A stretch of 64,000 nt of DNA, taken from assembly GCF_039729195.1 (NCBI RefSeq), contig NZ_CP155796.1:3720001-3784000 (forward strand). The letters are read 5' to 3'. Below are positions 17,140 to 25,725 of the stretch, in pieces. Made by a program: the position numbers and the translations under genes. Numbering within the stretch: the stretch's first letter is position 1; every line of letters starts with the position of its first letter. This stretch comes from Mycobacterium sp. DL. GTDB lineage: Bacteria; Actinomycetota; Actinomycetes; Mycobacteriales; Mycobacteriaceae. The notes beneath the pieces were generated by a model. It made no database searches and was not told the DNA's origin. It worked only from the letters and a program-made list of their open reading frames with translations.

Positions 17140-17877
17140 TCATCCCGCCGCGGCGTTGTCGACCATCGCGGTCGCGATCTCGGCGGCCTCGTCGGTGATG
17201 CTGTAGCCGCACGCCCAGGCCTCCACCGTCACATTGGAGACCAGCGACAGCGCGTGCTGGCAGGCCCAGCCGTCGGCGCCCTCCTGACTGGCCATCTGGG
17301 TGATCATGGAGTCGCCGACCTCGACACCCTCGAGCGCCCAGAGGTAGTCGCCGTCACCCACCGCGATGGCGCTGTCGGCGCAGTCCTGCCACGTCGACGT
17401 CGAGGTGTCGAAGAAGTCCTGGGCATTGGAGGCGGCCGGATACAACACCGCCGTCTGTTCGACCCAGTGATCGTTGTCCTCGCCGGGCTCACGCGCCACC
17501 TGATCGCGGACCGCTGTCCAGTCCGTGCCCGCGTACACCGGTTCCTCGGCTCCGTAGACGGCGCCGAGACAGTCCGGGTCGGACACGTCCGCCGAATGGT
17601 CGGTCATCTCGTCGAGTTCACTGGTGACCTTCATCTGGGTCGAGCCGACGATGCCGTTGAGCTCACCGATGGTGATCAGGACCTCGTCGAGGTCGGCCTC
17701 CTCGAGGGGCGGCACGTTCAGCGGACCTGATCCCTGGCCGCGAACCGCCGTGCCCTCCACCGTGGTGGCACATCCGGACAGCAACGCCGCCGCCGCGATC
17801 AACGCGCCGAGAGCACGGCCCCACCGGATCGGGTGGATGGAGTTCGCGGCGCCGGTCACCAAGGCATTGTCTCTCAC
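17140..17877 (-). CDS. LppR-like lipoprotein with PknH-type sensor domain
   Basis: 245 residues from the GTG at 17877; a GTG at 17859 is also possible. A signal peptide ends in LLSGC with the lipidated Cys36. The mature part is the PknH-like extracellular sensor fold: a DCLGAVYGAEEPVYAGTDW segment, the paired WQDCADSA and WACQHALS cysteines expected to form disulfides, and a C-terminal EIATAMVDN helix. Such domains lie outside the membrane and probably bind a ligand or peptidoglycan fragment. It holds the position of lppR (Rv2403c) and is a paralogue of the genes at 17898-18638 and 25726-26415. Confidence 0.82.
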   Translation of the reverse strand: MRDNALVTGAANSIHPIRWGRALGALIAAAALLSGCATTVEGTAVRGQGSGPLNVPPLEEADLDEVLITIGELNGIVGSTQMKVTSELDEMTDHSADVSDPDCLGAVYGAEEPVYAGTDWTAVRDQVAREPGEDNDHWVEQTAVLYPAASNAQDFFDTSTSTWQDCADSAIAVGDGDYLWALEGVEVGDSMITQMASQEGADGWACQHALSLVSNVTVEAWACGYSITDEAAEIATAMVDNAAAG

Positions 17878-17897
17878 AGCTGCCGTTCAGGACACCG

Positions 17898-18638
17898 TCA
17901 GCGCTGCGCGGCGACCTTGTCGAGAATGAGCTCGGCGACGCCGGTAGCCGGGTTGGGGCCGCCTGCCGCGCGGGGGTCGGTCACCTCGACGTCCACGATG
18001 CAATCACCCACCACCCCGAGTGCGCGCGAAGCGCTCGCCGCGCCGGTGGCTCCGGATGCGCGCAGCACCGTCGCGGAGACCACCCGCTCGTCGAAACCGA
18101 CGTCGACGATCCTGCTCAGCCCCTCGGCGCCCTGACCGGGTTGCTGCAGCGCCAGGGTCTGGCCGTTGCAGCGCCGCCACTTGTCTGTGATGGTCGCGAA
18201 GAACTCCTGCGCGTCGGCGGCACTCGCCATCTGCACCACTCCGAAGAAACCCGCGACCGGTGGACCGTCGAAACCACCGCCCGCCCACGACGTGCTGGCC
18301 ACCGATTGCACCGGGCCGCCGTCGTAGACGATCTTCTCGAGCCGGTAGGCGGTGCTGACACAGTCCGCCGGCGTCGCCTGAGCCTCGCCGACACTGCGCA
18401 GCAACATGTCGTCGCCACCCTCGACCAGTTGCCCCATGAAGCCGTCGGGCCCGGTTCCCAGCGTTGTCGACAACTCCTGTGCGCTCGGCAGGAATCCTCC
18501 GAGCGGAATCGCTGCCACGGGTTGTGCAGCCTGCTCGATGCGGACGACGGGCCGGTCGTCGACCGGCGCGCCCGAGCAGCCTGCCAGCGCGAGGCCGCCG
18601 ACCGCAGCGGCGACCCGCGCCGCGAGGGTCCTCGTCAT
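17898..18638 (-). CDS. Second PknH-sensor-like lipoprotein
   Basis: 246 residues from the ATG at 18638, which follows GAGGCGG. Signal peptide with lipobox LALAGC (Cys21). The mature domain shows the same layout as its neighbour: ADCVSTAYRLEKIVYD, then KWRRCNGQTLAL and a conserved DCIVDVEV strand, ending in LILDKVAAQ. The open frame continues in phase for 160 codons upstream, but that part is arginine-rich shadow sequence. It lies 20 bp from the neighbouring paralogue, so the two are probably co-transcribed. Ligand unknown. Confidence 0.8.
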   Translation of the reverse strand: MTRTLAARVAAAVGGLALAGCSGAPVDDRPVVRIEQAAQPVAAIPLGGFLPSAQELSTTLGTGPDGFMGQLVEGGDDMLLRSVGEAQATPADCVSTAYRLEKIVYDGGPVQSVASTSWAGGGFDGPPVAGFFGVVQMASAADAQEFFATITDKWRRCNGQTLALQQPGQGAEGLSRIVDVGFDERVVSATVLRASGATGAASASRALGVVGDCIVDVEVTDPRAAGGPNPATGVAELILDKVAAQR

Positions 18639-18967
18639 TGCCGCCTCTTCCGCCGAACGTGTCACTTCCGTAACACGTAAGCACGTTGCGGCCCGATGCG
18701 CGACCGCTTCGGTGAACCGAGACCGCGTGAAGCGACTTCGACTCACCACGATTCGAACGGCTGCGCTGCCCGCTGCACTGGCGCAATGGCGGCTACCACG
18801 CCGATCCACGCAGGTCCGCAACCGGTGTAGGTGGCGCAATGACTCGCTGGGCATGCCGCTCGACAGTGGCGTCGTTCGTCGCAACGGCCTTCGGGACTTA
18901 GCGTCCTCAGCAGCTGAATCGGGCTCTTTCGAAGCCCAGAAACTCACGACGGAACGAGGTGAGACTG
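18639..18967. other. Divergent intergenic region before the GntR cassette
   Basis: 329 bp without a convincing gene. It holds the promoters of the lipoprotein gene (left) and the GntR cassette (right). Visible items are an imperfect palindrome AACACGTAAGCACGTT near 18675, a GGGCTCTTTCGAAGCCC hairpin just before the regulator, and the odd palindrome TCAGCAGCTGA at 18907-18917, which could be a GntR operator. No polycysteine leader frame is present here, unlike the two inorganic sulfur operons. Confidence 0.5.
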
Positions 18968-19708
18968 ATGGCGGATCCGGCGCCGACACCGTTGCGCAGG
19001 CCGAGGGCCGACCAGGCCCGTTTGGTCGCCGACGTCGTCCGCCATCAGATCCACGCCGGTGGCTACCCGAACGGGTTGCCTGCCGAGTCGGAACTCGCGG
19101 CGGAGTTCCTGGTCTCACGCAACGCGGTGCGGGAAGCTCTTGCGGTCCTCAAAGCCGAGGGACTCATCGACCGCGATCCCAAGGTCGGTACCCACGTCGC
19201 CATCCGCAAGTACAACCACGGACTGGACTCACTCGTCGGCTTGAAGGAGACCTTCAAGGGCTACGGCGAGATCCGCAACGACGTGCGCGCCGCCATGACG
19301 GTCGCGGCCCCGCCGTCGGTGGCCAACAAGCTCGAGTTGAGCCCGGGAGAGCCGGTCGTGTTCATCGAGCGCCTGCGCTACCTCGGCGACCTCCCGCTGA
19401 GCCTCGACATGACCTACCTGGCACGCGACGTCGGCGAGGAAGTCCTCGAGCACTCGCTCGAGAGCAATGATGTCTTCGCTCTGATCGAGCTCGTCACTGG
19501 CCGGCGGCTGGGCACCGCCGGTCTGGCCGTGGAAGCGGTTTCCGCCGACCCACACTCCGCGGCGATCCTCCAGGTGCCCGACTCGGCCTCGCTGCTCCTA
19601 CTCGAACGGCTGACGCACCTCGATGACGGCCGACCCGTCGATCTCGAATACATCCGGATGCGCGGTGACCGAATCACTCTGCGCGGCAACTTGATAAGGG
19701 GACAGTGA
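18968..19708 (+). CDS. GntR-family regulator (UTRA/HutC type)
   Basis: 246 residues. An N-terminal winged helix-turn-helix (about residues 15-80) carries the GntR signature GLPAESELAAEFLVSRNAVR. A C-terminal UTRA effector-binding domain of the HutC/FarR type follows from about residue 95, with RLRYLGDLPLSLDMTYL and the final LEYIRMRGDRITLR. The ATG at 18968 sits 8 bases after GGAACGAGG. It overlaps the ferredoxin gene by one base and leads the six-gene cassette, so it most likely controls that cassette in response to its substrate. TCAGCAGCTGA at 18907-18917 is a candidate operator. Confidence 0.88.
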   Translation: MADPAPTPLRRPRADQARLVADVVRHQIHAGGYPNGLPAESELAAEFLVSRNAVREALAVLKAEGLIDRDPKVGTHVAIRKYNHGLDSLVGLKETFKGYGEIRNDVRAAMTVAAPPSVANKLELSPGEPVVFIERLRYLGDLPLSLDMTYLARDVGEEVLEHSLESNDVFALIELVTGRRLGTAGLAVEAVSADPHSAAILQVPDSASLLLLERLTHLDDGRPVDLEYIRMRGDRITLRGNLIRGQ

Positions 19709-19935
19709 TGGCACAGGTAAACCAGCGTGTCGACGTACCGGTGACCATCGACGAATCGCTGTGCATCGAGGGCTGCACCCTCTGTGTCGAGATCTGCCCA
19801 TTGGATTCATTGGCCATCAACCCTGACGACGGCAAGGCCTTCATGCATGTCGACGAGTGCTGGTACTGCGGCCCCTGCGCCGCCCGCTGTCCCACCGGCG
19901 CAGTCACCGTCAACATGCCCTACCTGATCCGTTGA
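19708..19935 (+). CDS. AprB-like 2[4Fe-4S] ferredoxin
   Basis: 75 residues with eight cluster cysteines in two sets: 19, 23, 26, 30 (CIEGCTLCVEICP) and 51, 54, 57, 61 (CWYCGPCAARCP). The second set and what follows (CPTGAVTV) closely resemble the beta subunit of dissimilatory APS reductase (CWECYSCVKMCPQGAIDV in Archaeoglobus, from memory), more than general bacterial ferredoxins. It probably passes electrons to or from the AprA-like flavoprotein encoded at the end of the same cassette. The ATG overlaps the regulator stop; AAGGGG lies 7-8 bases upstream. Confidence 0.85.
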   Translation: MAQVNQRVDVPVTIDESLCIEGCTLCVEICPLDSLAINPDDGKAFMHVDECWYCGPCAARCPTGAVTVNMPYLIR

Positions 19936-19955
19936 TTCGAAAGGCCGAGAAGTTC

Positions 19956-21377
19956 GTGAAACGCACATTTGCCGCCCTGTTGTCGGCCGCCACCGTGGCT
20001 TCGCTGGCCGCGTGCTCGCTCGACTCCCAGAGCCAATCCGACGACACCGTCAGGGTGGTCATCGGATATCAGTCCAAGACGATCAACACCGTCACCGCCG
20101 GCACCCTGTTGAGGGCCAAAGGTTTTCTGGAGCAACGACTGGCCGATCTCACGAATACCACCGACGTCGAGTACAACGTCGAGTGGCAGGACTATGACAC
20201 CGGTGCACCCATCACCGCGCAGATGGTCGCCGAGAAGATCGACATCGGCTCGATGGGCGACTACCCGTTGCTGATCAACGGCTCCAAGACCCAGGCCAAT
20301 GAACGCGCCCGCACCGAACTGGTCTCGGTCACCGGGTACAGCCCGACCGGCTCGCTCAACATGGTCGTTGTTCCGCCGGCATCACCGGCAACCACCCTTG
20401 ATGACCTCAGGGGTCAGAAGGTCTCGGCCAGTGTGGGATCCGCCGGTCACGGCTATCTGGTGCAGGCGCTCACGCAAGACGGGATCGACCCGAACACCGG
20501 TGTCGAGGTACTCAACCAGCAGCCACAGGTTGGGGCGTCGGCGCTGGAGTCGGGCCAGGTGCAGGCGCTGTCCCAGTTCGTCGCCTGGCCCGGGCTCCTG
20601 GTGTTTCAGGACAAGGCCAAGCTTCTCTACGACGGCGGCGAATTGAACGTGCCGACCTTCCACGGCGTCGTTGTCCGCACTGATTACGCCAACCGGCACC
20701 CTGAGGTGCTCGATGCGTTCCTGCAGGCTCAACTCGACGCCACCGACTTCCTCAACGACAACCCACTGGAGGCTGCCGAGATCGTCGCGGACTCCAGCGG
20801 ACTGCCCCAGGAGGTCGTCTACCTCTACAACGGTCCGGGTGGCACCTCGTTCGATCCCACGCTCAAGCCACTGCTGGTCGATGCCCTCAGAGGCGACGTC
20901 GACTACCTCAAGTCGATCGGCGACTTCGCCGAGCTGGACATCGACGGCTTTGCTTCAGATGCCCCGCTGCGCAAAGCTTTCGACGAAAGGGGACTGGAAT
21001 ACGACACCACGCTCGACACGGTCGTCAACCCGTTGGCCGTCACCGGCGACGATCCCGTCTGCGGCGTCGCGGTCACTGACCCGAGGCTCGCCGGCGAACT
21101 CTGGATCGACGGACGAGACAGCACCCAGTCCGCCGCGAACCCGGGCTGCCTGCTGCGCGCGATCCGCGAAGCCTCGACCAACGGTGAACAGATCCGCGCC
21201 GCATACGTCCCGGACACCGAGTTCGGCACCCGGTGGTTCGCCGACAAGTCTGTGTGGGTGAGCAACGGCGCCGACCTCCTGCCGTTCGCCACCGCGGCCG
21301 GCGCCGAACGCTACATCGCCGCACACCCGGGGTCGACCGAGGTCGACTACCAGGAGGCGCTGGCGGGCGCGGTATGA
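19956..21377 (+). CDS. Sulfonate/nitrate-type substrate-binding lipoprotein with extra C-terminal domain
   Basis: 473 residues from a GTG at 19956, preceded by AAAGGCCGAG. The signal peptide ends at LAAC (Cys20), so it is a lipoprotein. About residues 35-330 are the SsuA/TauA/NMT1-like binding fold (IGYQSKTINTVTAGTLL; GQKVSASVGSAGHGYLVQAL). Family members are usually about 320-350 aa; here roughly 130 extra residues follow, containing CGVAVTDPRLAGELW and, at the end, a segment (WVSNGADLLPFATAAGAERY) that looks like the NosL/metal-chaperone pattern. That resemblance is a guess by eye. It delivers substrate to the downstream permease, which begins at an ATGA overlap. Confidence 0.85.
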   Translation: MKRTFAALLSAATVASLAACSLDSQSQSDDTVRVVIGYQSKTINTVTAGTLLRAKGFLEQRLADLTNTTDVEYNVEWQDYDTGAPITAQMVAEKIDIGSMGDYPLLINGSKTQANERARTELVSVTGYSPTGSLNMVVVPPASPATTLDDLRGQKVSASVGSAGHGYLVQALTQDGIDPNTGVEVLNQQPQVGASALESGQVQALSQFVAWPGLLVFQDKAKLLYDGGELNVPTFHGVVVRTDYANRHPEVLDAFLQAQLDATDFLNDNPLEAAEIVADSSGLPQEVVYLYNGPGGTSFDPTLKPLLVDALRGDVDYLKSIGDFAELDIDGFASDAPLRKAFDERGLEYDTTLDTVVNPLAVTGDDPVCGVAVTDPRLAGELWIDGRDSTQSAANPGCLLRAIREASTNGEQIRAAYVPDTEFGTRWFADKSVWVSNGADLLPFATAAGAERYIAAHPGSTEVDYQEALAGAV

Positions 21378-22237
21378 GCACCCCACCTTCGGTCCTCGCG
21401 CCCGACGTACCGGTTGTCGCCACGCCCCCCGGCACACCGGCGAAGACCGCGCGGACCAGTCCTTGGCGGTCGTGCCTCGTGCGCATCGGGTCCGTTGCGG
21501 CGGCGATCACGCTGTGGCAGATTCTGACAGCCAACGACGTTCGGCTCTGGCTGCGGTTCGACACCCTGCCCACCGTCACCGAAATCGTCGCCGCGTTCGC
21601 GGGTCGTGTCGGTACCCCCGAGTACTGGCTCGACCTCGGTCAGTCGCTGATCCGGATCCTCACCGGATTCGCACTCGCCGCGATCGCGGGTGTGATCACC
21701 GGGATCCTGCTCGGTCGCTCGACCAAGTTCGCCAACGTCTTCGGCCCACTCACCGAACTCGCGCGACCGATCCCTGCGATCGCGATCGTTCCCGTCGCGA
21801 TCCTGCTGTTCCCCACCGATGAGGCCGGGATCGTGTTCATCACCTTCCTCGCCGCCTACTTCCCCATCATGGTCAGCACCCGCCACGCCGTGCGCGCGCT
21901 GCCCACGCTGTGGGAGGACTCAGTGCGCACTCTGGGTGGCAATCGCTGGGACGTCGTCGTGCGAGTCGTGTTACCCGGCATCCTGCCCGGCGTGTTCGGC
22001 GGGCTCTCCGTGGGTATCGGCGTCGCGTGGATCTGCGTCATCTCAGCCGAGATGATCTCCGGGCGACTCGGCGTCGGCTACCGCACGTGGCAGTCCTACA
22101 CCGTGCTGGCCTACCCCGATGTGTTCGTCGGGATCATCACCATCGGCGTGCTCGGCTTCCTGACCTCTGCCGCCGTCGAACTCATCGGCCGCCGAGCCAC
22201 TCGCTGGCTGCCCCGCGGAGAGGAGAACCGCCAGTGA
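21374..22237 (+). CDS. SsuC/TauC-like ABC transporter permease
   Basis: 287 residues. A hydrophilic proline-rich N-terminus precedes six predicted membrane segments (for example SLIRILTGFALAAIAGVITG) with the EAA loop DSVRTLGGNRWDVVVRVVLP, as in aliphatic sulfonate, taurine and nitrate permeases. The ATG at 21374 overlaps the binding-protein stop and its own stop overlaps the ATPase start (GTGA), so the transporter is translated as a unit. The substrate class is inferred from the family only. Confidence 0.88.
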   Translation: MSTPPSVLAPDVPVVATPPGTPAKTARTSPWRSCLVRIGSVAAAITLWQILTANDVRLWLRFDTLPTVTEIVAAFAGRVGTPEYWLDLGQSLIRILTGFALAAIAGVITGILLGRSTKFANVFGPLTELARPIPAIAIVPVAILLFPTDEAGIVFITFLAAYFPIMVSTRHAVRALPTLWEDSVRTLGGNRWDVVVRVVLPGILPGVFGGLSVGIGVAWICVISAEMISGRLGVGYRTWQSYTVLAYPDVFVGIITIGVLGFLTSAAVELIGRRATRWLPRGEENRQ

Positions 22238-22983
22238 ACACCGCCGGGATGTCGTTGACACTGCGCGACCTTGTTCTGAGCTACGGCGGTGCCCCGGTGG
22301 TCGACGGACTCGACCTCGACGTCACACCTGGCGAGATCCTGGTGCTCACGGGGCCGTCGGGATGCGGCAAGTCCACGGTGCTGCGCGCGCTGGCAGGGCT
22401 GCTTGATCCCGACCGTGGCGAGATTCTCGCCGACGGATTGCGCGTCACCACCACCTCACGCAACCGTGCCATGGTGTTCCAGGACAACGCGTTACTGCCA
22501 TGGCGCACCGTGCAATCCAACGTCGAGCTGGCACTCAAGCTCGCCGGCCGACCCCGGCAGAGCCGCCGCGAAGAGGCGATGAAATGGATTGCCGACGTCG
22601 GCCTGACCGGCTTCGAAAGCTATCTGCCGAAGAGCCTGTCCGGCGGTATGCGCCAACGCGTCCAGTTGGCTCGCGGCCTGGCGGGCGCGCCCCGTGCCGT
22701 GATGATGGACGAACCGTTCGGCGCACTGGACACCCAGACCCGGGCCACGATGCAGCGCCTGCTCATCGACACCTGGCGCGCCCATCCGACGACGGTGGTG
22801 TTCGTCACCCACGATGTCGACGAGGCGCTGCTCATCGGTGACCGCATTGCTGTGTTGGGTCGGGCGGGTCAACCCTTGCGGGCCTTGCTGGACGTACCGT
22901 CCCCCCGTGACCCCTCTGTGGTGCGAACAGCACTGCGCGCTGAAGCCATTGCCGCCCTCGATCATTCGGAGCTCGTGTCCTGA
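22234..22983 (+). CDS. SsuB/TauB-like ABC transporter ATPase
   Basis: 249 residues from the GTG at 22234. Walker A GPSGCGKST, Q-loop VFQDNALLPW, signature LSGGMRQRVQLARGL, Walker [13 protein letters not shown] and switch His in VTHDVDEALL are all present. The LPWRTVQSNV context is typical of taurine, sulfonate and nitrate importers. It overlaps the flavoprotein start by one base (TGATG). Confidence 0.9.
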   Translation: MNTAGMSLTLRDLVLSYGGAPVVDGLDLDVTPGEILVLTGPSGCGKSTVLRALAGLLDPDRGEILADGLRVTTTSRNRAMVFQDNALLPWRTVQSNVELALKLAGRPRQSRREEAMKWIADVGLTGFESYLPKSLSGGMRQRVQLARGLAGAPRAVMMDEPFGALDTQTRATMQRLLIDTWRAHPTTVVFVTHDVDEALLIGDRIAVLGRAGQPLRALLDVPSPRDPSVVRTALRAEAIAALDHSELVS

Positions 22984-25688
22984 TGCAGATCCCTCCCCTC
23001 GGCCCCGATATCGAAGATGCCGTCCGGCTCGACTGCGACGTCCTGGTCATCGGGGGCGGCACCGCGGGAACCATGGCCGCGCTGTCCGCTGCTGAGAGCG
23101 GCGCCCAGGTGCTGCTCCTGGAGAAGGCCCACGTCCGGCATTCAGGCGCACTGGCGATGGGCATGGACGGGGTGAACAACGCCGTCATCCCCGGCAAGGC
23201 CACTCCCGAGGACTACGTCGCCGAGATCACCCGCGCCAACGACGGAATCATCAACCAGCGCACCATCTATCAGACCGCGACTCGTGGCTTCGCCATGGTG
23301 CAGCGGCTGGAGCGTTACGGCGTCAAGTTCGAGAAGGACGAGCACGGCGAATACGCGGTGCGCCGTGTGCACCGCTCCGGCTCCTACGTGTTGCCGATGC
23401 CCGAGGGCAAGGACGTCAAGAAGGCGCTGTATCGCGTGCTGCGGCAGCGCTCGATGCGCGAGAAGATCCGCATCGAGAACCGGTTCGTGCCTGTCCGGGT
23501 GCTCACAGAAAATGGCCGCGCGGTAGGTGCGGCTGCGCTGAACAGCCGGACCGGTGAGTTCGTCGTCGTCGCCGCCAAGGCCGTCATCCTTGCCACCGGC
23601 CCCTGCGGACGGCTCGGCCTGCCCGCGTCGGGATACCTCTACGGAACCTATGAGAACCCGACCAACGCCGGCGACGGCTACTCGATGGCGTATCACGCCG
23701 GCGCTGAACTGTCGGGCATCGAGTGCTTCCAGATCAATCCACTGATCAAGGACTACAACGGGCCCGCGTGCGCGTACGTCGCCAACCCGTTCGGCGGTTA
23801 TCAGGTCAACGCCAACGGTGAGCGCTTCGTCGACTCCGACTACTGGTCCGGGCAGATGATGGCCGAGGTGAAGAGTGAGATCGAATCCGCACGCGGACCC
23901 ATCTATCTCAAGGTCAGTCACCTCCCCGACGAGACGCTGAGCACACTCGAGAGCATCCTGCACACCACCGAGCGACCCACCCGCGGCACGTTCCACGCCA
24001 ACCGGGGCCATGACTACCGCACCCACGACATCGAGATGCACATCTCTGAGATCGGGCTGTGCGGAGGGCATTCCGCCTCCGGGGTCTGGGTCGACGAGAA
24101 CGCCCGCACCACCGTCGACGGGTTGTACGCCGCGGGGGATCTGGCGTGTGTCCCGCACAACTACATGATCGGCGCGTTCGTCTACGGCGACCTCGCCGGT
24201 TCGCACGCCGCCTCCACGCTGGCTGACATCACAGCGCCGCAACACCTTCCGGATGACCAGATCGCAGAAGCACACGACTTGATCTACCGGCCGCTGCGCC
24301 ACCCTGACGGCCCTCCGCAGCCGCAGGTCGAGTACAAGCTCCGCAGGTTCGTCAACGACTACGTCGCGCCGCCCAAGACCGCGGCCAAGCTGTCTCTGGC
24401 GGTGCAGACGTTCGAGCGGATGCGTGATGAGGTCGCCGGGATCGGCGCGACCACGCCGCACGAACTGCTCCGCGCGGTCGAGGTGTCGTTCATCCGCGAC
24501 TGCGCCGAGATGGCCGCCCGCTCGTCGCTGACGCGCACCGAGTCACGCTGGGGCCTCTACCACGATCGCAGTGACATCCCTGAGCGCGACGACGCGACGT
24601 GGCGGTACCACCTCAATCTGCGCAAGACCGCCGACGGCGACATGGAGTTCCTCAAGCGGCCCGTCGCCCCGTACTTCGTTCCGGTACCCGGCCTCGACGA
24701 CCTGCCCAGTGGCGAAACGGAACCCGTCGCGGTCGCCCAACCCGACCTGGTGGGTGGTCAGGCACCGGCCTCCGAAGCATCGCGTGTGATCGACGCCGTG
24801 AGCGTCCAGCCACCGTCTCCACGCATCGCCGCGGTGCTGGCGCTCGATGAACCGTCCGTCGACGATCTGGCGCCGTTTCTGCGCGACGACGATCCCGGGG
24901 TGCGTCGCACCGCCGTCGACGTGCTCACCGAGCACCTGTGCGAGGGGTACGCCGAGCCGCTCGTCGCGGCGCTCGAGGACCCCAACGCCGAGGTGCGCCG
25001 GGTGGCGGCCGACGGGATCCGCGAACTGGTCGAGGTGCTGCCCGCCCCGGAAGCCGTTCGGCCGCTGTCCAACTCGGCCGATCCCGTCGTCCGCGGCGCG
25101 GCGGCCTATGTGCTGAGCTCCCGCCGCGTCGGGGAACCCGCGCAGTACCGCCGTCTTGTCGCCGATTCCGACCACCGGGTGCGCATCGAGGCCGTCCGCG
25201 CCCTGGTGTCCGTCGACGACGCCGACGGGGTGGCCGCAGCGCACGCCGACGCCAACCGCGAGGTGCGCATCGCCGTCGCGAACGGCCTGGGCACACTCGG
25301 CGCCGGAGCGGCGACCGTGCGCCGCCTGATCGATGATGCCGATCCCCTGGTCCGCGCCGCCGCACTCGCGGCGATCGGCGCCATCGGATGGGTCGACGCC
25401 GACGTGTCGACCGTCGAGCAGGCCCTTGTCGCATCGGCCTGGCAGATCCGCCAGGGCGCGGCACGCGCTCTGGCGGGGGCGCCGTCGCCGTCGGCTGCGG
25501 TGCCACCGTTGTCGCGCGCCCTCTCCGACCCGCATCTCGACGTGCGCAAGGCGGCGGTGCTGAGCCTGACCCGCTGGGCGGACTCGGAAACCAGTGCCCG
25601 CGAAGCGCTCGCAGGCGCGCTCGACGACGGCGACGCTGACGTCCGCGCCTACGCCCGGAGAGCGCTGGAGAACGCTGCGGCGGGCTAG
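22983..25688 (+). CDS. AprA/fumarate-reductase-like flavoprotein fused to HEAT repeats
   Basis: 901 residues. About 1-560 is an FAD-dependent oxidoreductase of the succinate dehydrogenase/fumarate reductase/AprA class: dinucleotide motif VIGGGTAGTMAA from residue 22, the EKAHVRHSGALAMGMDGVNN segment that parallels AprA, and the C-terminal FAD motif GLYAAGDLACVPHNYM. From about residue 620 to the end runs an array of roughly nine HEAT/PBS-lyase-type repeats (VRRTAVDVL, VRRVAADGI, VRGAAAYVL, VRIEAVRAL, VRIAVANGL, VRAAALAAI, and others). With the AprB-like ferredoxin it likely forms a two-subunit electron-transfer enzyme; the HEAT array is absent from classical AprA and may dock a partner. The substrate is unknown, perhaps a sulfur compound given the adjacent importer. 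Confidence 0.85.
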   Translation: MQIPPLGPDIEDAVRLDCDVLVIGGGTAGTMAALSAAESGAQVLLLEKAHVRHSGALAMGMDGVNNAVIPGKATPEDYVAEITRANDGIINQRTIYQTATRGFAMVQRLERYGVKFEKDEHGEYAVRRVHRSGSYVLPMPEGKDVKKALYRVLRQRSMREKIRIENRFVPVRVLTENGRAVGAAALNSRTGEFVVVAAKAVILATGPCGRLGLPASGYLYGTYENPTNAGDGYSMAYHAGAELSGIECFQINPLIKDYNGPACAYVANPFGGYQVNANGERFVDSDYWSGQMMAEVKSEIESARGPIYLKVSHLPDETLSTLESILHTTERPTRGTFHANRGHDYRTHDIEMHISEIGLCGGHSASGVWVDENARTTVDGLYAAGDLACVPHNYMIGAFVYGDLAGSHAASTLADITAPQHLPDDQIAEAHDLIYRPLRHPDGPPQPQVEYKLRRFVNDYVAPPKTAAKLSLAVQTFERMRDEVAGIGATTPHELLRAVEVSFIRDCAEMAARSSLTRTESRWGLYHDRSDIPERDDATWRYHLNLRKTADGDMEFLKRPVAPYFVPVPGLDDLPSGETEPVAVAQPDLVGGQAPASEASRVIDAVSVQPPSPRIAAVLALDEPSVDDLAPFLRDDDPGVRRTAVDVLTEHLCEGYAEPLVAALEDPNAEVRRVAADGIRELVEVLPAPEAVRPLSNSADPVVRGAAAYVLSSRRVGEPAQYRRLVADSDHRVRIEAVRALVSVDDADGVAAAHADANREVRIAVANGLGTLGAGAATVRRLIDDADPLVRAAALAAIGAIGWVDADVSTVEQALVASAWQIRQGAARALAGAPSPSAAVPPLSRALSDPHLDVRKAAVLSLTRWADSETSAREALAGALDDGDADVRAYARRALENAAAG

Positions 25689-25725
25689 AAGTAACCGTTG
25701 ACAGGCGGCGTGGTGCCGTCTTCTG

